Positions 1 through 8,095 of a DNA stretch of 64,000 nt are shown here, in pieces. Each line of letters begins with the position of its first letter. Position 1 is the stretch's first letter. Location: the NCBI RefSeq assembly GCF_019139535.1, contig NZ_CP077073.1, positions 2,384,501-2,448,500 of the forward strand, given 5' to 3'. A model generated the notes under the pieces. That model ran no database searches. It was not told the DNA's origin and saw nothing but the letters and a program-made list of their open reading frames with translations. The translations under genes were made by a program, and so were the position numbers. The DNA is from Pseudomonas muyukensis. GTDB lineage: Bacteria; Pseudomonadota; Gammaproteobacteria; Pseudomonadales; Pseudomonadaceae.

Positions 1-45
1 CTGGCCAATCGCGAGCTGCTCGAGCAGCGCGTGAATAGCCGCTAA
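1..45 (+). CDS. cmpX: C-terminal end of upstream gene, probably CmpX mechanosensitive channel protein (partial)
   Basis: Only the last 14 codons are present, ending LANRELLEQRVNSR then TAA. The assignment rests on position: in Pseudomonas the gene directly upstream of sigX and oprF is cmpX, a small-conductance mechanosensitive channel family membrane protein linked to cell-envelope homeostasis and SigX activity. The visible residues are too few to prove the family. A short GC palindrome (about 82-96) lies between this stop and sigX, without a clear T-run, so read-through into sigX is possible. Confidence 0.6.
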   Translation: MANRELLEQRVNSR

Positions 46-133
46 CCGCACAAAAGCTGTTAATGTATGCCGCCGCGAAATCGGCCCACGGGGCCGAGCG
101 GCGACATTGACCTGACTGTCGGCCAGATCCGTT

Positions 134-724
134 TTGAATAAAGTTCATTCGCCGCCCATGCGCTATGACCCCCGAGAGCTCACCGACGAGGAGTTGGTGG
201 CGCGTTCGCATGAGGAGCTGTTTCACGTTACCCGCGCCTATGAGGAGCTCATGCGGCGCTACCAGCGCACGCTGTTCAACGTCTGCGCAAGGTACCTGGG
301 GAACGACCGGGATGCCGATGATGTCTGTCAGGAGGTCATGCTCAAGGTGCTCTACGGGTTGAAGAACTTCGAGGGCAAGTCCAAGTTCAAGACCTGGCTC
401 TACAGCATCACCTACAACGAATGCATCACCCAGTACCGCAAGGAGCGCCGTAAGCGCCGGTTGATGGATGCCCTGAGCCTGGACCCTGTCGAAGAGGCGT
501 CCGAGGACAAGGCACCGAAGCCGGAGGAGAAAGGCGGGCTGGACAAATGGCTCGTGCATGTGAACCCGATCGACCGGGAAATTCTGGTGCTGCGTTTTGT
601 CGCGGAGCTGGAGTTCCAGGAGATCGCCGACATCATGCACATGGGCCTGAGCGCCACGAAAATGCGCTACAAGCGTGCGCTCGACAAGCTTAGAGAGAAA
701 TTTGCAGGGGTGGCTGAAACTTAG
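134..724 (+). CDS. sigX: ECF RNA polymerase sigma factor SigX
   Basis: A 196-residue extracytoplasmic-function sigma factor. Region 2 spans roughly residues 35-105, with the core-binding and -10-recognition segment around DADDVCQEVMLKVL and FKTWLYSITYNECI. Region 4 spans about residues 135-190, with the helix-turn-helix segment FQEIADIMHMGLSATKMRYK. A charged linker (EEASEDKAPKPEEKGG) separates them. In Pseudomonas SigX responds to envelope and osmotic stress and drives oprF and membrane-fatty-acid genes. The TTG start gives the N-terminus MNKVHSPPMRYDPREL that I recall for the family; the alternative ATG at 158 would remove 8 residues, and neither has a strong Shine-Dalgarno. No anti-sigma gene is adjacent; the upstream channel gene is thought to influence activity instead. 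Confidence 0.95.
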   Translation: MNKVHSPPMRYDPRELTDEELVARSHEELFHVTRAYEELMRRYQRTLFNVCARYLGNDRDADDVCQEVMLKVLYGLKNFEGKSKFKTWLYSITYNECITQYRKERRKRRLMDALSLDPVEEASEDKAPKPEEKGGLDKWLVHVNPIDREILVLRFVAELEFQEIADIMHMGLSATKMRYKRALDKLREKFAGVAET

Positions 725-749
725 TCGCCTGTAAATACCTCTAACCAAC

Positions 750-773
750 CGGCAAGTTCTGCTAGACTTGCCG
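750..773 (+). promoter_or_regulatory. Palindrome in the sigX-oprF spacer
   Basis: The 110-bp spacer carries an 8-bp-armed inverted repeat, CGGCAAGT and ACTTGCCG around an 8-base loop. No T-run follows, so it looks more like a leader hairpin or attenuator than a full terminator. The spacer is expected to contain the SigX-dependent oprF promoter. I could not pin the ECF -35/-10 elements with confidence. Confidence 0.35.
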
Positions 774-834
774 TCGAGTTGTCCCCCGGATGTTGGTGGG
801 ACCGCTTAACTATCACCAGATGGGGATTTAACGG

Positions 835-1869
835 ATGAAATTGAAAAACACCTTGGGCCTGGCCATTGGTTCGCTCGTAGCCGCCACCTCGATTGGCGCT
901 ATGGCACAAGGCACTGGCGCTGTAGAAGTCGAAGGCTTCTACAAGAAAGAATTCTTCGACAGCCAGCGTGACTTCAAGAACGACGGCAACCTGTTCGGCG
1001 GCTCGATCGGTTACTTCCTGACCGACGACGTTGAACTGCGTCTGGGTTACGACGAAGTCCACAACGCCCGTGGCGACGACGGCAAGAACATCAAGGGCTC
1101 GAACACCGCCCTGGACGCCGTTTACCACTTCAACAACCCGTACGACGCCATCCGTCCGTACGTGTCGGCTGGTTTCTCCCACCAGTCGCTGGGCCAGACC
1201 GGCCGTGGTGGTCGTAACCAGTCCACCTTCGCCAACGTTGGCGCTGGCGCCAAGTGGTACATCACCGACATGTTCTACGCCCGTGCCGGCGTCGAAGCTC
1301 AGTACAACATCGACCAGGGCGACACCGAGTGGGCCCCGAGCGTTGGTATCGGCCTGAACTTCGGCGGTAGCCCGAAGCAAGCCGAAGTCGCCCCGGCTCC
1401 TGTTGCCGAAGTCTGCTCCGACAGCGACAACGATGGCGTCTGCGACAACGTCGACAAGTGCCCTGACACCCCAGCCAACGTTACCGTTGACGCTGATGGC
1501 TGCCCGGCTGTTGCCGAAGTCGTTCGCGTTGAGCTGGACGTCAAGTTCGACTTCGACAAGTCGGTCGTCAAGCCAAACAGCTACGGCGACATCAAGAACC
1601 TGGCTGACTTCATGAAGCAGTACCCACAGACCACCACCACCGTGGAAGGTCACACTGACTCCGTTGGCCCAGACGCTTACAACCAGAAGCTGTCCGAGCG
1701 TCGTGCCAACGCTGTCAAGCAGGTCCTGACCCAGCAGTACGGCATCGAATCGAGCCGTGTTGACTCGGTTGGCTACGGTGAGACCCGTCCGGTCGCCGAC
1801 AACGCCACCGACGCTGGCCGCGCCGTTAACCGTCGCGTAGAAGCTCAGGTAGAAGCCCAGGCCAAGTAA
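835..1869 (+). CDS. oprF: Major outer membrane porin OprF (OmpA family)
   Basis: A 344-residue outer-membrane protein. Residues 1-24 are a Sec signal peptide ending SIGAMA. Residues 25 to about 180 form the eight-stranded beta-barrel. A cysteine- and aspartate-rich linker (VCSDSDNDGVCDNVDKC) follows, then the OmpA-like peptidoglycan-binding domain (about 225-344) with the typical NQKLSERRANAV segment. OprF is the main non-specific porin, anchors the outer membrane to the wall, and maintains cell shape. Codon use is strongly biased, as expected for an abundant protein. It follows sigX by 110 bp and is closed by a strong terminator. Confidence 0.98.
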   Translation: MKLKNTLGLAIGSLVAATSIGAMAQGTGAVEVEGFYKKEFFDSQRDFKNDGNLFGGSIGYFLTDDVELRLGYDEVHNARGDDGKNIKGSNTALDAVYHFNNPYDAIRPYVSAGFSHQSLGQTGRGGRNQSTFANVGAGAKWYITDMFYARAGVEAQYNIDQGDTEWAPSVGIGLNFGGSPKQAEVAPAPVAEVCSDSDNDGVCDNVDKCPDTPANVTVDADGCPAVAEVVRVELDVKFDFDKSVVKPNSYGDIKNLADFMKQYPQTTTTVEGHTDSVGPDAYNQKLSERRANAVKQVLTQQYGIESSRVDSVGYGETRPVADNATDAGRAVNRRVEAQVEAQAK

Positions 1870-1887
1870 TTGGTTTGATGCTTCACG

Positions 1888-1913
1888 AAAAACCCGGCCT
1901 CGGCCGGGTTTTT
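1888..1913 (+). terminator. Rho-independent terminator of oprF
   Basis: AACCCGGCC and GGCCGGGTT arms around a very short loop, flanked by five A's and followed by TTTTTC. It begins 18 bp after the oprF stop and also faces the end of the minus-strand kinase gene. Confidence 0.9.
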
Positions 1914-1951
1914 CTTTGCCTGCGATTTCTCCACAGAGACCTCACCCCTTT

Positions 1952-1973
1952 GTAGGAGCGGCCTCTCCTACAG
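1952..1973. repeat. Truncated REP palindrome
   Basis: GTAGGAGCGGCCTCTCCTAC is a shortened form of the 'GTAGGAGCGGCCTTG...' REP seen elsewhere in the window. It sits exactly at the oprF/kinase junction, where other Pseudomonas carry cobA and nitrate/nitrite reductase genes. Confidence 0.6.
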
Positions 1974-1987
1974 GGCGGGTAGGGGGC

Positions 1988-3658
1988 TCAGTGCTTGAGC
2001 ACTATCAGCAGCAACACCAGGTTCAACAGCAGCGACAGCAACCCAATCGTGCGCCATACCTTCAACGGCTCGCGCTCCAGCAACGGCCGTGGTCGCTCGG
2101 CCAGTTCCTGGCGATCTCCCCGCTCCAGCAACAGCAACCACTGCTCGGCGGTCTCGAAACGCAGTGCGGGGTTGGCGGTTACCGCCTGCTCGAGGTTGCG
2201 CTGCAACCATTCCGGCAGGTCGGGACGATAGCGCCCGGCATTGACCGGGTTGCCGAAGCGCGGGCGCTGGAAGGCCTCCACTTCGCCATAGGGGTAATGG
2301 CCGGTCAGCAGGTGATAGAGCGTCACGCCGACGGCATACAGGTCCTGGCGCGGGCTCGGCGGCGCGCCGTCGAAGGCTTCCGGTGCCAGGTAGGAAGGTG
2401 TGCCAGGCAGGGCGTGGGGATGGTCTTCGGACAGCCCCGGGCAATAGGCCAGGCCGAAGTCCAGCAGGCGCAATTGGCCATCGTCGCCCAGGTGCAGGTT
2501 TTCCGGCTTGATGTCGCGGTGCAGCAAGTTGCGCCGGTGCAGTACGCCAACCGCCTGCAGCAACTGGCGAGCGATTTCCAGCCACTGCGCCAGGGGCAGC
2601 GGGCCATGGGCTTCGAGCTGGGCGGCGAGGGTCGTACCGGCATATTCGCGCATCAGGTAGTACAGGTACTGGCGCTGGCTGGCCGGATGGGCTTCGGGGA
2701 AATGGCGGCCGGCAACGCGGCGCAGGAACCACTCTTCCAATAGCAGGCCCTGGACGGCCCCGGTTTCGTGTTCACGGCCTGGCGCCAAGGTTTTCAGCAA
2801 CCAGGGCTGGCCTTGCTGATCGCGCACCCGATAGAGCAACGACTGTCGGCTCTGGGCCAGTAGCCCTTGTACGTGCCAGCCATCGATCCGCTGGCCTTCG
2901 CGCAGTGCGCCAGGCAGGGGCCACTGCCCCAGTTGGGCCAGGGTATCGCCGAGGTTGCCTGCGCCCAGTTGCTCGACCTGCACCAGCAGGGCGCTGGCGT
3001 TGTCCTGGCTGCCGCTGTGGTGGGCGGTGGCCACCAGGGTGTCGGCGGCGTCCTGCAGGTCGGCTTGCTCACGCAGGATCGCCTGGATGCGCTGGTCGCC
3101 GACACTGGCCCAGACACCATCGCTGAGCAGCAGGTAGCATTCGCCCTCGTGCAGCTCGCCATCCAGGTAGTCGACCAGCAGGTGTTGGTCCAGGCCCAGC
3201 GCTCGCTTGAGCACGTGCTGCATGCCGGGCTGGTCCCACACGTGGTCTTCGCTCAGGCATTGCAGGTGCCCGGCATGCCAGCGGTAGACCCGACAGTCGC
3301 CGACGTGGGCGAGGGTGAAGCGTCGCCCACGCAGCACCAGGGCGCTGAGGGTGGTCAACAGTGGCTGGCCGTTGCCCTGGGCACGCAGCCAGCGGTTCTG
3401 CGCGCTGAGCAGGCGGTCCAGGGCTTGGGCCACGCCCCAGGTGGCGGGGGTGGCGTAGTAGTCCAGGGCCAGGGCCTGCAGGCTGGCCCGCGCCGCCAGG
3501 CCGCCGTCGGCGCACTGGCTGACGCCGTCGGCGAGCGCGCACAGGTAGCCCTTGCTGGCCGCCAGCTCCGGGGCGGGGGTGACCAGGCGCAGGGCGTCCT
3601 GGTTCTGCGTGCGCGGGCCGGTGGCGCTGGCCTGGGCGAAGCGCAGGCGCAGGCTCAT
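1988..3658 (-). CDS. Bifunctional PP2C phosphatase / Ser-Thr protein kinase, membrane-anchored
   Basis: A 556-residue fusion protein. Residues 1-235 are a PP2C-type phosphatase with metal-binding aspartates in ADGVS (about 43-47), GDCRVYR (120-126), LSDGVW (178-183) and SQDNAS (217-222). Residues 260-515 are a Hanks-type kinase with catalytic lysine K289 (WLLKT), HRDIKPEN (380-387), DFG (400-402) and APE (425-427). The C-terminus (537-555) is one hydrophobic helix. The usual glycine loop GxGxxG is not recognisable (the region reads GLLAQSRQSLLYRVRD). The ATG overlaps the nasA stop as TGATG, so the two are translationally coupled. P. aeruginosa has a similar kinase between nirB and nasA; its substrates are unknown to me. 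Confidence 0.92.
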   Translation of the reverse strand: MSLRLRFAQASATGPRTQNQDALRLVTPAPELAASKGYLCALADGVSQCADGGLAARASLQALALDYYATPATWGVAQALDRLLSAQNRWLRAQGNGQPLLTTLSALVLRGRRFTLAHVGDCRVYRWHAGHLQCLSEDHVWDQPGMQHVLKRALGLDQHLLVDYLDGELHEGECYLLLSDGVWASVGDQRIQAILREQADLQDAADTLVATAHHSGSQDNASALLVQVEQLGAGNLGDTLAQLGQWPLPGALREGQRIDGWHVQGLLAQSRQSLLYRVRDQQGQPWLLKTLAPGREHETGAVQGLLLEEWFLRRVAGRHFPEAHPASQRQYLYYLMREYAGTTLAAQLEAHGPLPLAQWLEIARQLLQAVGVLHRRNLLHRDIKPENLHLGDDGQLRLLDFGLAYCPGLSEDHPHALPGTPSYLAPEAFDGAPPSPRQDLYAVGVTLYHLLTGHYPYGEVEAFQRPRFGNPVNAGRYRPDLPEWLQRNLEQAVTANPALRFETAEQWLLLLERGDRQELAERPRPLLEREPLKVWRTIGLLSLLLNLVLLLIVLKH

Positions 3659-4869
3659 CAGACCCGCGCCGCGGTGACTGCCGCCGAGCCCCAGGTGGTG
3701 CGCCAGCGTTGCTTCACGCCATGCAGGCCGAACCAGGCCAGCAGGCCGAGGCTGGCGAACAGCCACAGGCCGAGCTGGTAGTCGCCGCTGTGTTGCTTGA
3801 TCGCCCCCAGGCCGGCGGCGAGGAGGAAGCCGCCGATACCACCGGCCATGCCGATCAGCCCGGTCATCACGCCGATTTCCTCGCGAAAACGCTGCGGTAC
3901 CAGCTGGAATACCGCGCCGTTGCCGGCGCCCAGGCCAAGCATGGCGCTGACGAACAGGGCCAGTGCCGCGACCGCGCTGGGCAGGTTGAAGCCGACGGCG
4001 GCGATGCACACGGCAGCCACGCCGTACATCGCCAACAGGGTGCGGATGCCGCCGAAGCGATCGGCCAGGGCTCCGCCCAACGGGCGCATCAGGCTGCCGG
4101 CGAACACGCAGGCGGCGGTGTAGTAGCCGGCGGTGACCGGGCTCAGGTTGTACTGGTCGCTGAAGTAGCCCGGCAGGGCGCTGGCCAGGCCGATGAAACC
4201 GCCGAAGGTGACGCTGTAGAAGAACATGAACCACCAGCTGTCACGGTCGCCCAGGGCCTTCAGGTAGTCGGCCATGGCCTTGGGTCTGGGCCGTTGCGGG
4301 GCGTTGCGCGCCAGCAGGGCGAACAGCGCCAGGGTCAGCAGCAGCGGCAGCAGGGCGAAACCGAACACGTTGTTCCAGCCAAAGCCTGCGGCCAGGGCCG
4401 GGGCCAACAGGGCGGCGAACACCGTGCCGGAGTTGCCGGCGCCGGCGATGCCCATGGCCTTGCCCTGGTGCTGCGGCGGGTACCATTGCGAGGCCAAAGG
4501 CAAGGATACGGCGAACGAGGCCCCGGCGAAGCCGAGGAACACCCCCAGCAGCAGTGCCTGTTCGTAGCTGTGCACACCCAGGTACCAGGCGCAGGCCAGG
4601 GCAAGGATCACCACCACCTGGCCGATCAGCCCGGCGGTCTTGGGCGACAGGCGATCGACCAGCAGGCCCATGGCAAAGCGCAACAGCGCGCCGGCCAGAA
4701 TCGGTGTGGCCACCATCAGGCCCCGTTGTTGTGCGCTCAGTTGCAGGTCGGCGGCAATCTGCACCGCCAGGGGGCCGAGCAGGTACCAGACCATGAAGCT
4801 CAGGTCGAAGTACAGAAAAGCGGCGAACAGGGTGGGCACATGCCCGGATTTCCAGAAGCTCGTATTCAT
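3658..4869 (-). CDS. nasA: MFS nitrate/nitrite transporter
   Basis: A 403-residue protein with about 12 hydrophobic helices, of the NarK/NasA nitrate-nitrite porter group in the major facilitator superfamily. A nitrate-signature-like glycine-rich segment is seen in helix 5 (GIAGAGNSGTVFAALLAP) and a second in the C-terminal half (GLIGMAGGIGGFLLAAGLG). The start MNTSFWKSGH was chosen because it begins just before the first helix, has GAGGTG upstream, and lies after the leader terminator. A longer in-frame reading would translate the leader. It imports nitrate for assimilation. It is co-transcribed with the kinase and lies downstream of nasS-nasT; its expression should need both sigma-54 and NasT antitermination. 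Confidence 0.95.
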   Translation of the reverse strand: MNTSFWKSGHVPTLFAAFLYFDLSFMVWYLLGPLAVQIAADLQLSAQQRGLMVATPILAGALLRFAMGLLVDRLSPKTAGLIGQVVVILALACAWYLGVHSYEQALLLGVFLGFAGASFAVSLPLASQWYPPQHQGKAMGIAGAGNSGTVFAALLAPALAAGFGWNNVFGFALLPLLLTLALFALLARNAPQRPRPKAMADYLKALGDRDSWWFMFFYSVTFGGFIGLASALPGYFSDQYNLSPVTAGYYTAACVFAGSLMRPLGGALADRFGGIRTLLAMYGVAAVCIAAVGFNLPSAVAALALFVSAMLGLGAGNGAVFQLVPQRFREEIGVMTGLIGMAGGIGGFLLAAGLGAIKQHSGDYQLGLWLFASLGLLAWFGLHGVKQRWRTTWGSAAVTAARV

Positions 4870-4896
4870 CGAACACCTCGTTAGGCGCGCAAACGC

Positions 4897-4946
4897 AAAG
4901 ACGCCGCTGCCCGGTCCACGGCCGTGGAAGGGCGAGCGACGTCTTT
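4897..4946 (-). terminator. Leader attenuator/terminator of the nasA operon
   Basis: On the minus strand AAAGACG pairs with CGTCTTT, continuing through CGCT/AGCG and GCCC/GGGC to an inner CCACGG/CCGTGG stem. This is a very stable hairpin ending CTTTGCGTTT. It lies 28 bp before the nasA start, between the sigma-54 promoter and the gene, so it is an attenuator rather than an end-of-gene terminator. Its first seven bases are shared with antitermination hairpin P2. Confidence 0.85.
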
Positions 4947-4978
4947 GTCGGGGAGTGGGGCAGCCGCCGTTGGCTACC
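4937..4978 (-). promoter_or_regulatory. NasT (ANTAR) two-hexaloop antitermination RNA motif
   Basis: On the minus strand hairpin P1 (4978-4959) has stem GGTAGCC/GGCTGCC with hexaloop AACGGC. Hairpin P2 (4950-4937) has stem CGAC/GTCG with hexaloop AAAGAC. Both loops have A at position 1 and G at position 4, the signature of ANTAR-protein RNA targets. The P2 loop and 3' arm form part of the 5' arm of the following terminator, so P2 and the terminator are mutually exclusive. The gene just upstream encodes NasT, an ANTAR protein. Confidence 0.85.
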
Positions 4979-4989
4979 GAAGTATTCAG

Positions 4990-5005
4990 AGCAAGAGGCG
5001 GGCCA
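4990..5005 (-). promoter_or_regulatory. Sigma-54 promoter of the nasA operon
   Basis: The minus strand reads TGGCCCG-CCTC-TTGCT, matching TGGCACG-N4-TTGCW at all but one defined position, with the correct GG-N10-GC spacing. Predicted transcription starts near 4980, giving a leader of about 110 nt that opens with antitermination hairpin P1. I could not identify a convincing NtrC palindrome nearby. Confidence 0.8.
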
Positions 5006-5044
5006 ATGTTGCCTGGGCATTCCGCCGGCACGATGGCGTTACCG

Positions 5045-5620
5045 CTACCCCAGCATCTCGGACATGGCAATGATCTGCTCGGCCACCTGGATGAGCTTTT
5101 GCTGGCGACTCATGGCCTGGCGGCGCATCAGGGTGTAGGCCTGCTCTTCGTTGCAGTCCTTGAGCTTCATCAGCAGCCCTTTGGCTTGCTCGATACGCTT
5201 GCGCTCCGCCAGTTGCTGGTCGCGGGCCAGCAATTGCGCGCGCAAGGCCTGGTCGGCCTCGAAGCGCGCCATGGCCACCTCGAGGATCGGCCGCAACCGC
5301 GTAGCGTGAATACCCTCGACGATGTAGGCGCTGACCCCGGCCAGGATCGCCTGGCGCATCACCCCCGGGTCATGTTCGTCGGTGAACAGCACGATTGGCC
5401 GCGGGCGGTCGCGGCTGACCAGCACCACTTGCTCCATCACATCGCGGCCAGGTGACTCGGTATCGATCAGCACCACGTCCGGGCGCACCGTTTCGACGCA
5501 GGCCGGCAGGTCGATGCTCAGGTTGCCGGCCTCGATCACCTCGAAGCCGGCCTCGCCCAGGGCGGCCTTGAGGCGGCCGACTTTTTTCTCGGTGTCGTCG
5601 ATCAGCAGGATGCGCAACAT
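5045..5620 (-). CDS. nasT: Nitrate-responsive antiterminator, response-regulator/ANTAR protein
   Basis: A 191-residue protein. Residues 1-120 are a receiver-like domain beginning MLRILLIDDTEKKVG with conserved acidic residues and VLIDTESPG. Residues about 130-190 are an ANTAR RNA-binding domain (ERKRIEQAKGLLMKLKDCNE, then AYTLMRRQAMSRQQKLIQVA). In Azotobacter and Pseudomonas NasT binds leader RNA and prevents termination when NasS releases it in the presence of nitrate or nitrite. The start was placed at MLRILL; the frame stays open upstream but overlaps nasS. It lies 10 bp after nasS and about 40 bp before the sigma-54 promoter of its predicted target. Confidence 0.95.
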   Translation of the reverse strand: MLRILLIDDTEKKVGRLKAALGEAGFEVIEAGNLSIDLPACVETVRPDVVLIDTESPGRDVMEQVVLVSRDRPRPIVLFTDEHDPGVMRQAILAGVSAYIVEGIHATRLRPILEVAMARFEADQALRAQLLARDQQLAERKRIEQAKGLLMKLKDCNEEQAYTLMRRQAMSRQQKLIQVAEQIIAMSEMLG

Positions 5621-5630
5621 GTCCGCGTCC

Positions 5631-6845
5631 TCAGCGTCCGGCCCGCAGGGCCGGCGTCGTATCCAGTGCGTGCAGGGCGAAACTGCGCGCATAGCCATGG
5701 GGGTCGCTGCCGTCCCAGCGGCTGCCATCGATCAGCAGGCTGCTGCGCAGGGGTGAGTCGGCGCAGGGCACGCCCAGGGCCTGGGCGGCTTCGCGGTACA
5801 GCGCCAGTTGCTGGACCTGGCGTGCCACGCCGAGGTAGTCCGGGTCGTCGCGCAGGATGCCCCAGCGGCGGAACTGGGTCATGAACCACATGCCGTCGGA
5901 CAGGTAGGGCAGGTTGGCCCGGCCCTGGTCGAACAGGCGCAAGCCATGGGGGTCGTGCCAGCGATTACCCAGGCCATCCTGGTAGTCGCCGAGCAGGCGC
6001 GGCTCGATGCTGCCCAGCGGGCTGTCCAGATAGGCGCTGCCACTGAGCAGTTGCGCGGTGCCACGCCGATTGTCCAGGCTCTGCTCGATGAAGCGGGCGG
6101 CGGCCAGGACCGCGCGGATCAGCGCACGCGCGGTGTTGGGGTAGTGCGTGACAAAGTCCTGGGTGCAGGCCAGGACCTTCTCGGGGTGGCCGGGCCAGAT
6201 CTCCTGGCTGGTGGTCAGGGTGAATCCCTGGCCCTGGGCGACGGCGTCAGCCGACCACGGTTCGCCCACGCAGAAACCGTCGATGCGCCCGGCCTGCAGG
6301 TGGGCGCGCATCTGCGCCGGGGGCACCACCACGCTGTCGACGTCGCGCAGCGGATGCACGCCCAGGCTGGCCAGCCAGTAGTACAGCCACATGGCGTGGG
6401 TGCCGGTGGGGAAGGTCTGGGCGAACGTCAGGCGTGCGCCACCCTGGTGCACCCGCCGCGCCAGTGCCTCGGCGCTGGTCACGCCCTGGCGTTGCAGGGT
6501 GGGGGAGAGGTTGATGGCCTGGGCGTTCTGGTTCAGCCCCATGAGTACTGCCAGGGCGCAGGCCGGCCCGCCGCCCACGCCAAGGTGCACGGCGTAGACC
6601 AGCCCATACAGGCAATGGGCGGCGTCCAGCTCGCCGCTGTGCAGGCGGTCGCGCAGGCCGGCCCAGGAGGCCTGGCGGCGCAGGTTGAGGGTCAGCCCCT
6701 GTTGCTGGGCGAAGCCCTGGGTGGCGGCGACCACCACCGAGGCGCAGTCGGTCAGGGCCATGAAGCCGATGTCCAGGCAGGGCTTTTCCGGTGCATCGCT
6801 GCCGTTGACCCAGGCCAGCGGCAGTGTCGGGAGAGGTGTGTTCAA
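5631..6845 (-). CDS. nasS: Nitrate/nitrite sensor protein, CmpA/NrtA-like
   Basis: A 404-residue protein of the NrtA/CmpA periplasmic-binding fold (LDIGFMALTDCASVVVAATQ near the start, YWLASLGVHPLRDVDSVVVP centrally), but with no signal peptide, as expected for cytoplasmic NasS. It binds nitrate or nitrite and controls NasT by partner switching. The TTG start (MNTPLPTLPLAW) has GAGGAA 6-8 bp upstream; an ATG 20 codons further upstream is possible but lacks support. It is the first gene of nasS-nasT and is divergent from pyrD, sharing a 126-bp spacer. Confidence 0.92.
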   Translation of the reverse strand: MNTPLPTLPLAWVNGSDAPEKPCLDIGFMALTDCASVVVAATQGFAQQQGLTLNLRRQASWAGLRDRLHSGELDAAHCLYGLVYAVHLGVGGGPACALAVLMGLNQNAQAINLSPTLQRQGVTSAEALARRVHQGGARLTFAQTFPTGTHAMWLYYWLASLGVHPLRDVDSVVVPPAQMRAHLQAGRIDGFCVGEPWSADAVAQGQGFTLTTSQEIWPGHPEKVLACTQDFVTHYPNTARALIRAVLAAARFIEQSLDNRRGTAQLLSGSAYLDSPLGSIEPRLLGDYQDGLGNRWHDPHGLRLFDQGRANLPYLSDGMWFMTQFRRWGILRDDPDYLGVARQVQQLALYREAAQALGVPCADSPLRSSLLIDGSRWDGSDPHGYARSFALHALDTTPALRAGR

Positions 6846-6971
6846 GGCATTCCTCGGGCGTTGGCAGGTGGCGACACGAGGTTGGCTTTGCAACCCATGT
6901 GCCATGGCCCTGTCGCCGTGGCGACGCGCTGGCTATAATCGCCCCTTCACACACCGCGAGTCCGCCCGCCC

Positions 6972-7997
6972 ATGTATACCCTGGCCCGCCAGCTGCTGTT
7001 CAAGCTCTCCCCGGAAACCTCCCACGACCTGTCGCTGGACCTGATCGGCGCCGGTGGCCGGCTGGGCCTCAATGGCTTGCTGTGCAAGCAGCCGGCGGCG
7101 GCACCGGTGACCGTCATGGGCCTGAACTTCGCCAACCCGGTAGGCCTGGCCGCGGGCCTGGACAAGAACGGCGCGGCCATCGACGGCTTTGCCCAGCTGG
7201 GCTTCGGTTTCGTCGAGATCGGCACCGTGACCCCGCGTCCGCAGCCGGGCAACCCCAAGCCACGGCTGTTCCGCCTGCCGGAAGCGACCGCGATCATCAA
7301 CCGCATGGGCTTCAACAACCTGGGGGTCGACCACCTGCTGGCACGGGTCCGCGCGGCGAAATACACCGGTGTGCTGGGCATCAACATCGGCAAGAACTTC
7401 GACACCCCGGTCGAGCGCGCCCAGGACGATTACCTGATCTGCCTGGAGAAGGTCTACAACGACGCCAGCTACATCACGGTCAACGTCAGCTCGCCCAATA
7501 CCCCGGGCCTGCGCTCGCTGCAGTTCGGCGACTCGCTCAAGCAACTGCTCGATGCCCTGGCCGAGCGACGCGAGCAACTGGCCACGGCCAACGGCAAACG
7601 CGTGCCATTGGCGATCAAGATCGCCCCGGACATGAGTGACGAAGAGACCGCCCTGGTCGCCGCGGCGCTGCGCGAGTCGGGCATGGACGCGGTGATTGCC
7701 ACCAACACCACCTTGGGCCGCGAAGGGGTCGAAGGGCTGCCGTTCGGTGGCGAGGCCGGTGGTTTGTCGGGCGCTCCGGTGCTGGCCAAGAGCACCCATA
7801 CGGTCAAGGTGCTGGCGGGGGAGCTGGGCGGCCAGTTGCCGATCATCGCTGCCGGCGGCATTACCGAAGGGCGCCATGCCGCTGAGAAGATCGCTGCCGG
7901 GGCCAGCCTGGTGCAGATTTATTCGGGCTTCATCTATAAAGGGCCCGCGCTGATTCGCGAGGCGGTGGACGCGATTGCGGCGATGCCGCGTTCGTAA
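6972..7997 (+). CDS. pyrD: Dihydroorotate dehydrogenase (quinone), class 2
   Basis: A 341-residue membrane-associated flavoenzyme that oxidises dihydroorotate to orotate with quinone as acceptor, the fourth step of pyrimidine synthesis. The class-2 N-terminal helix extension ([20 protein letters not shown]) is present. FMN-site motifs include [18 protein letters not shown] and [13 protein letters not shown] with the class-2 catalytic serine, plus a C-terminal phosphate-binding segment ([18 protein letters not shown]). A TATAAT -10 box lies at 6934-6939, 33 bp before the ATG; the -35 is weak. Confidence 0.97.
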   Translation: MYTLARQLLFKLSPETSHDLSLDLIGAGGRLGLNGLLCKQPAAAPVTVMGLNFANPVGLAAGLDKNGAAIDGFAQLGFGFVEIGTVTPRPQPGNPKPRLFRLPEATAIINRMGFNNLGVDHLLARVRAAKYTGVLGINIGKNFDTPVERAQDDYLICLEKVYNDASYITVNVSSPNTPGLRSLQFGDSLKQLLDALAERREQLATANGKRVPLAIKIAPDMSDEETALVAAALRESGMDAVIATNTTLGREGVEGLPFGGEAGGLSGAPVLAKSTHTVKVLAGELGGQLPIIAAGGITEGRHAAEKIAAGASLVQIYSGFIYKGPALIREAVDAIAAMPRS

Positions 7998-8014
7998 CTG
8001 GCAAGTATAAAAAA

Positions 8015-8034
8015 GGGGTCCCTCAAGGGACCCC
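8015..8034 (-). terminator. Terminator of rmf (possibly bidirectional)
   Basis: GGGGTCCC/GGGACCCC hairpin. The run of six A's on the plus strand becomes TTTTTT after the hairpin on the minus strand, so it primarily terminates rmf. It may also stop pyrD transcripts. Confidence 0.85.
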
Positions 8035-8095
8035 CTGGGCCGCAGCCCGCCGCCCGGATGGGGCGCGCATGGTGACTCGAATTCAGTGTCCTCGT

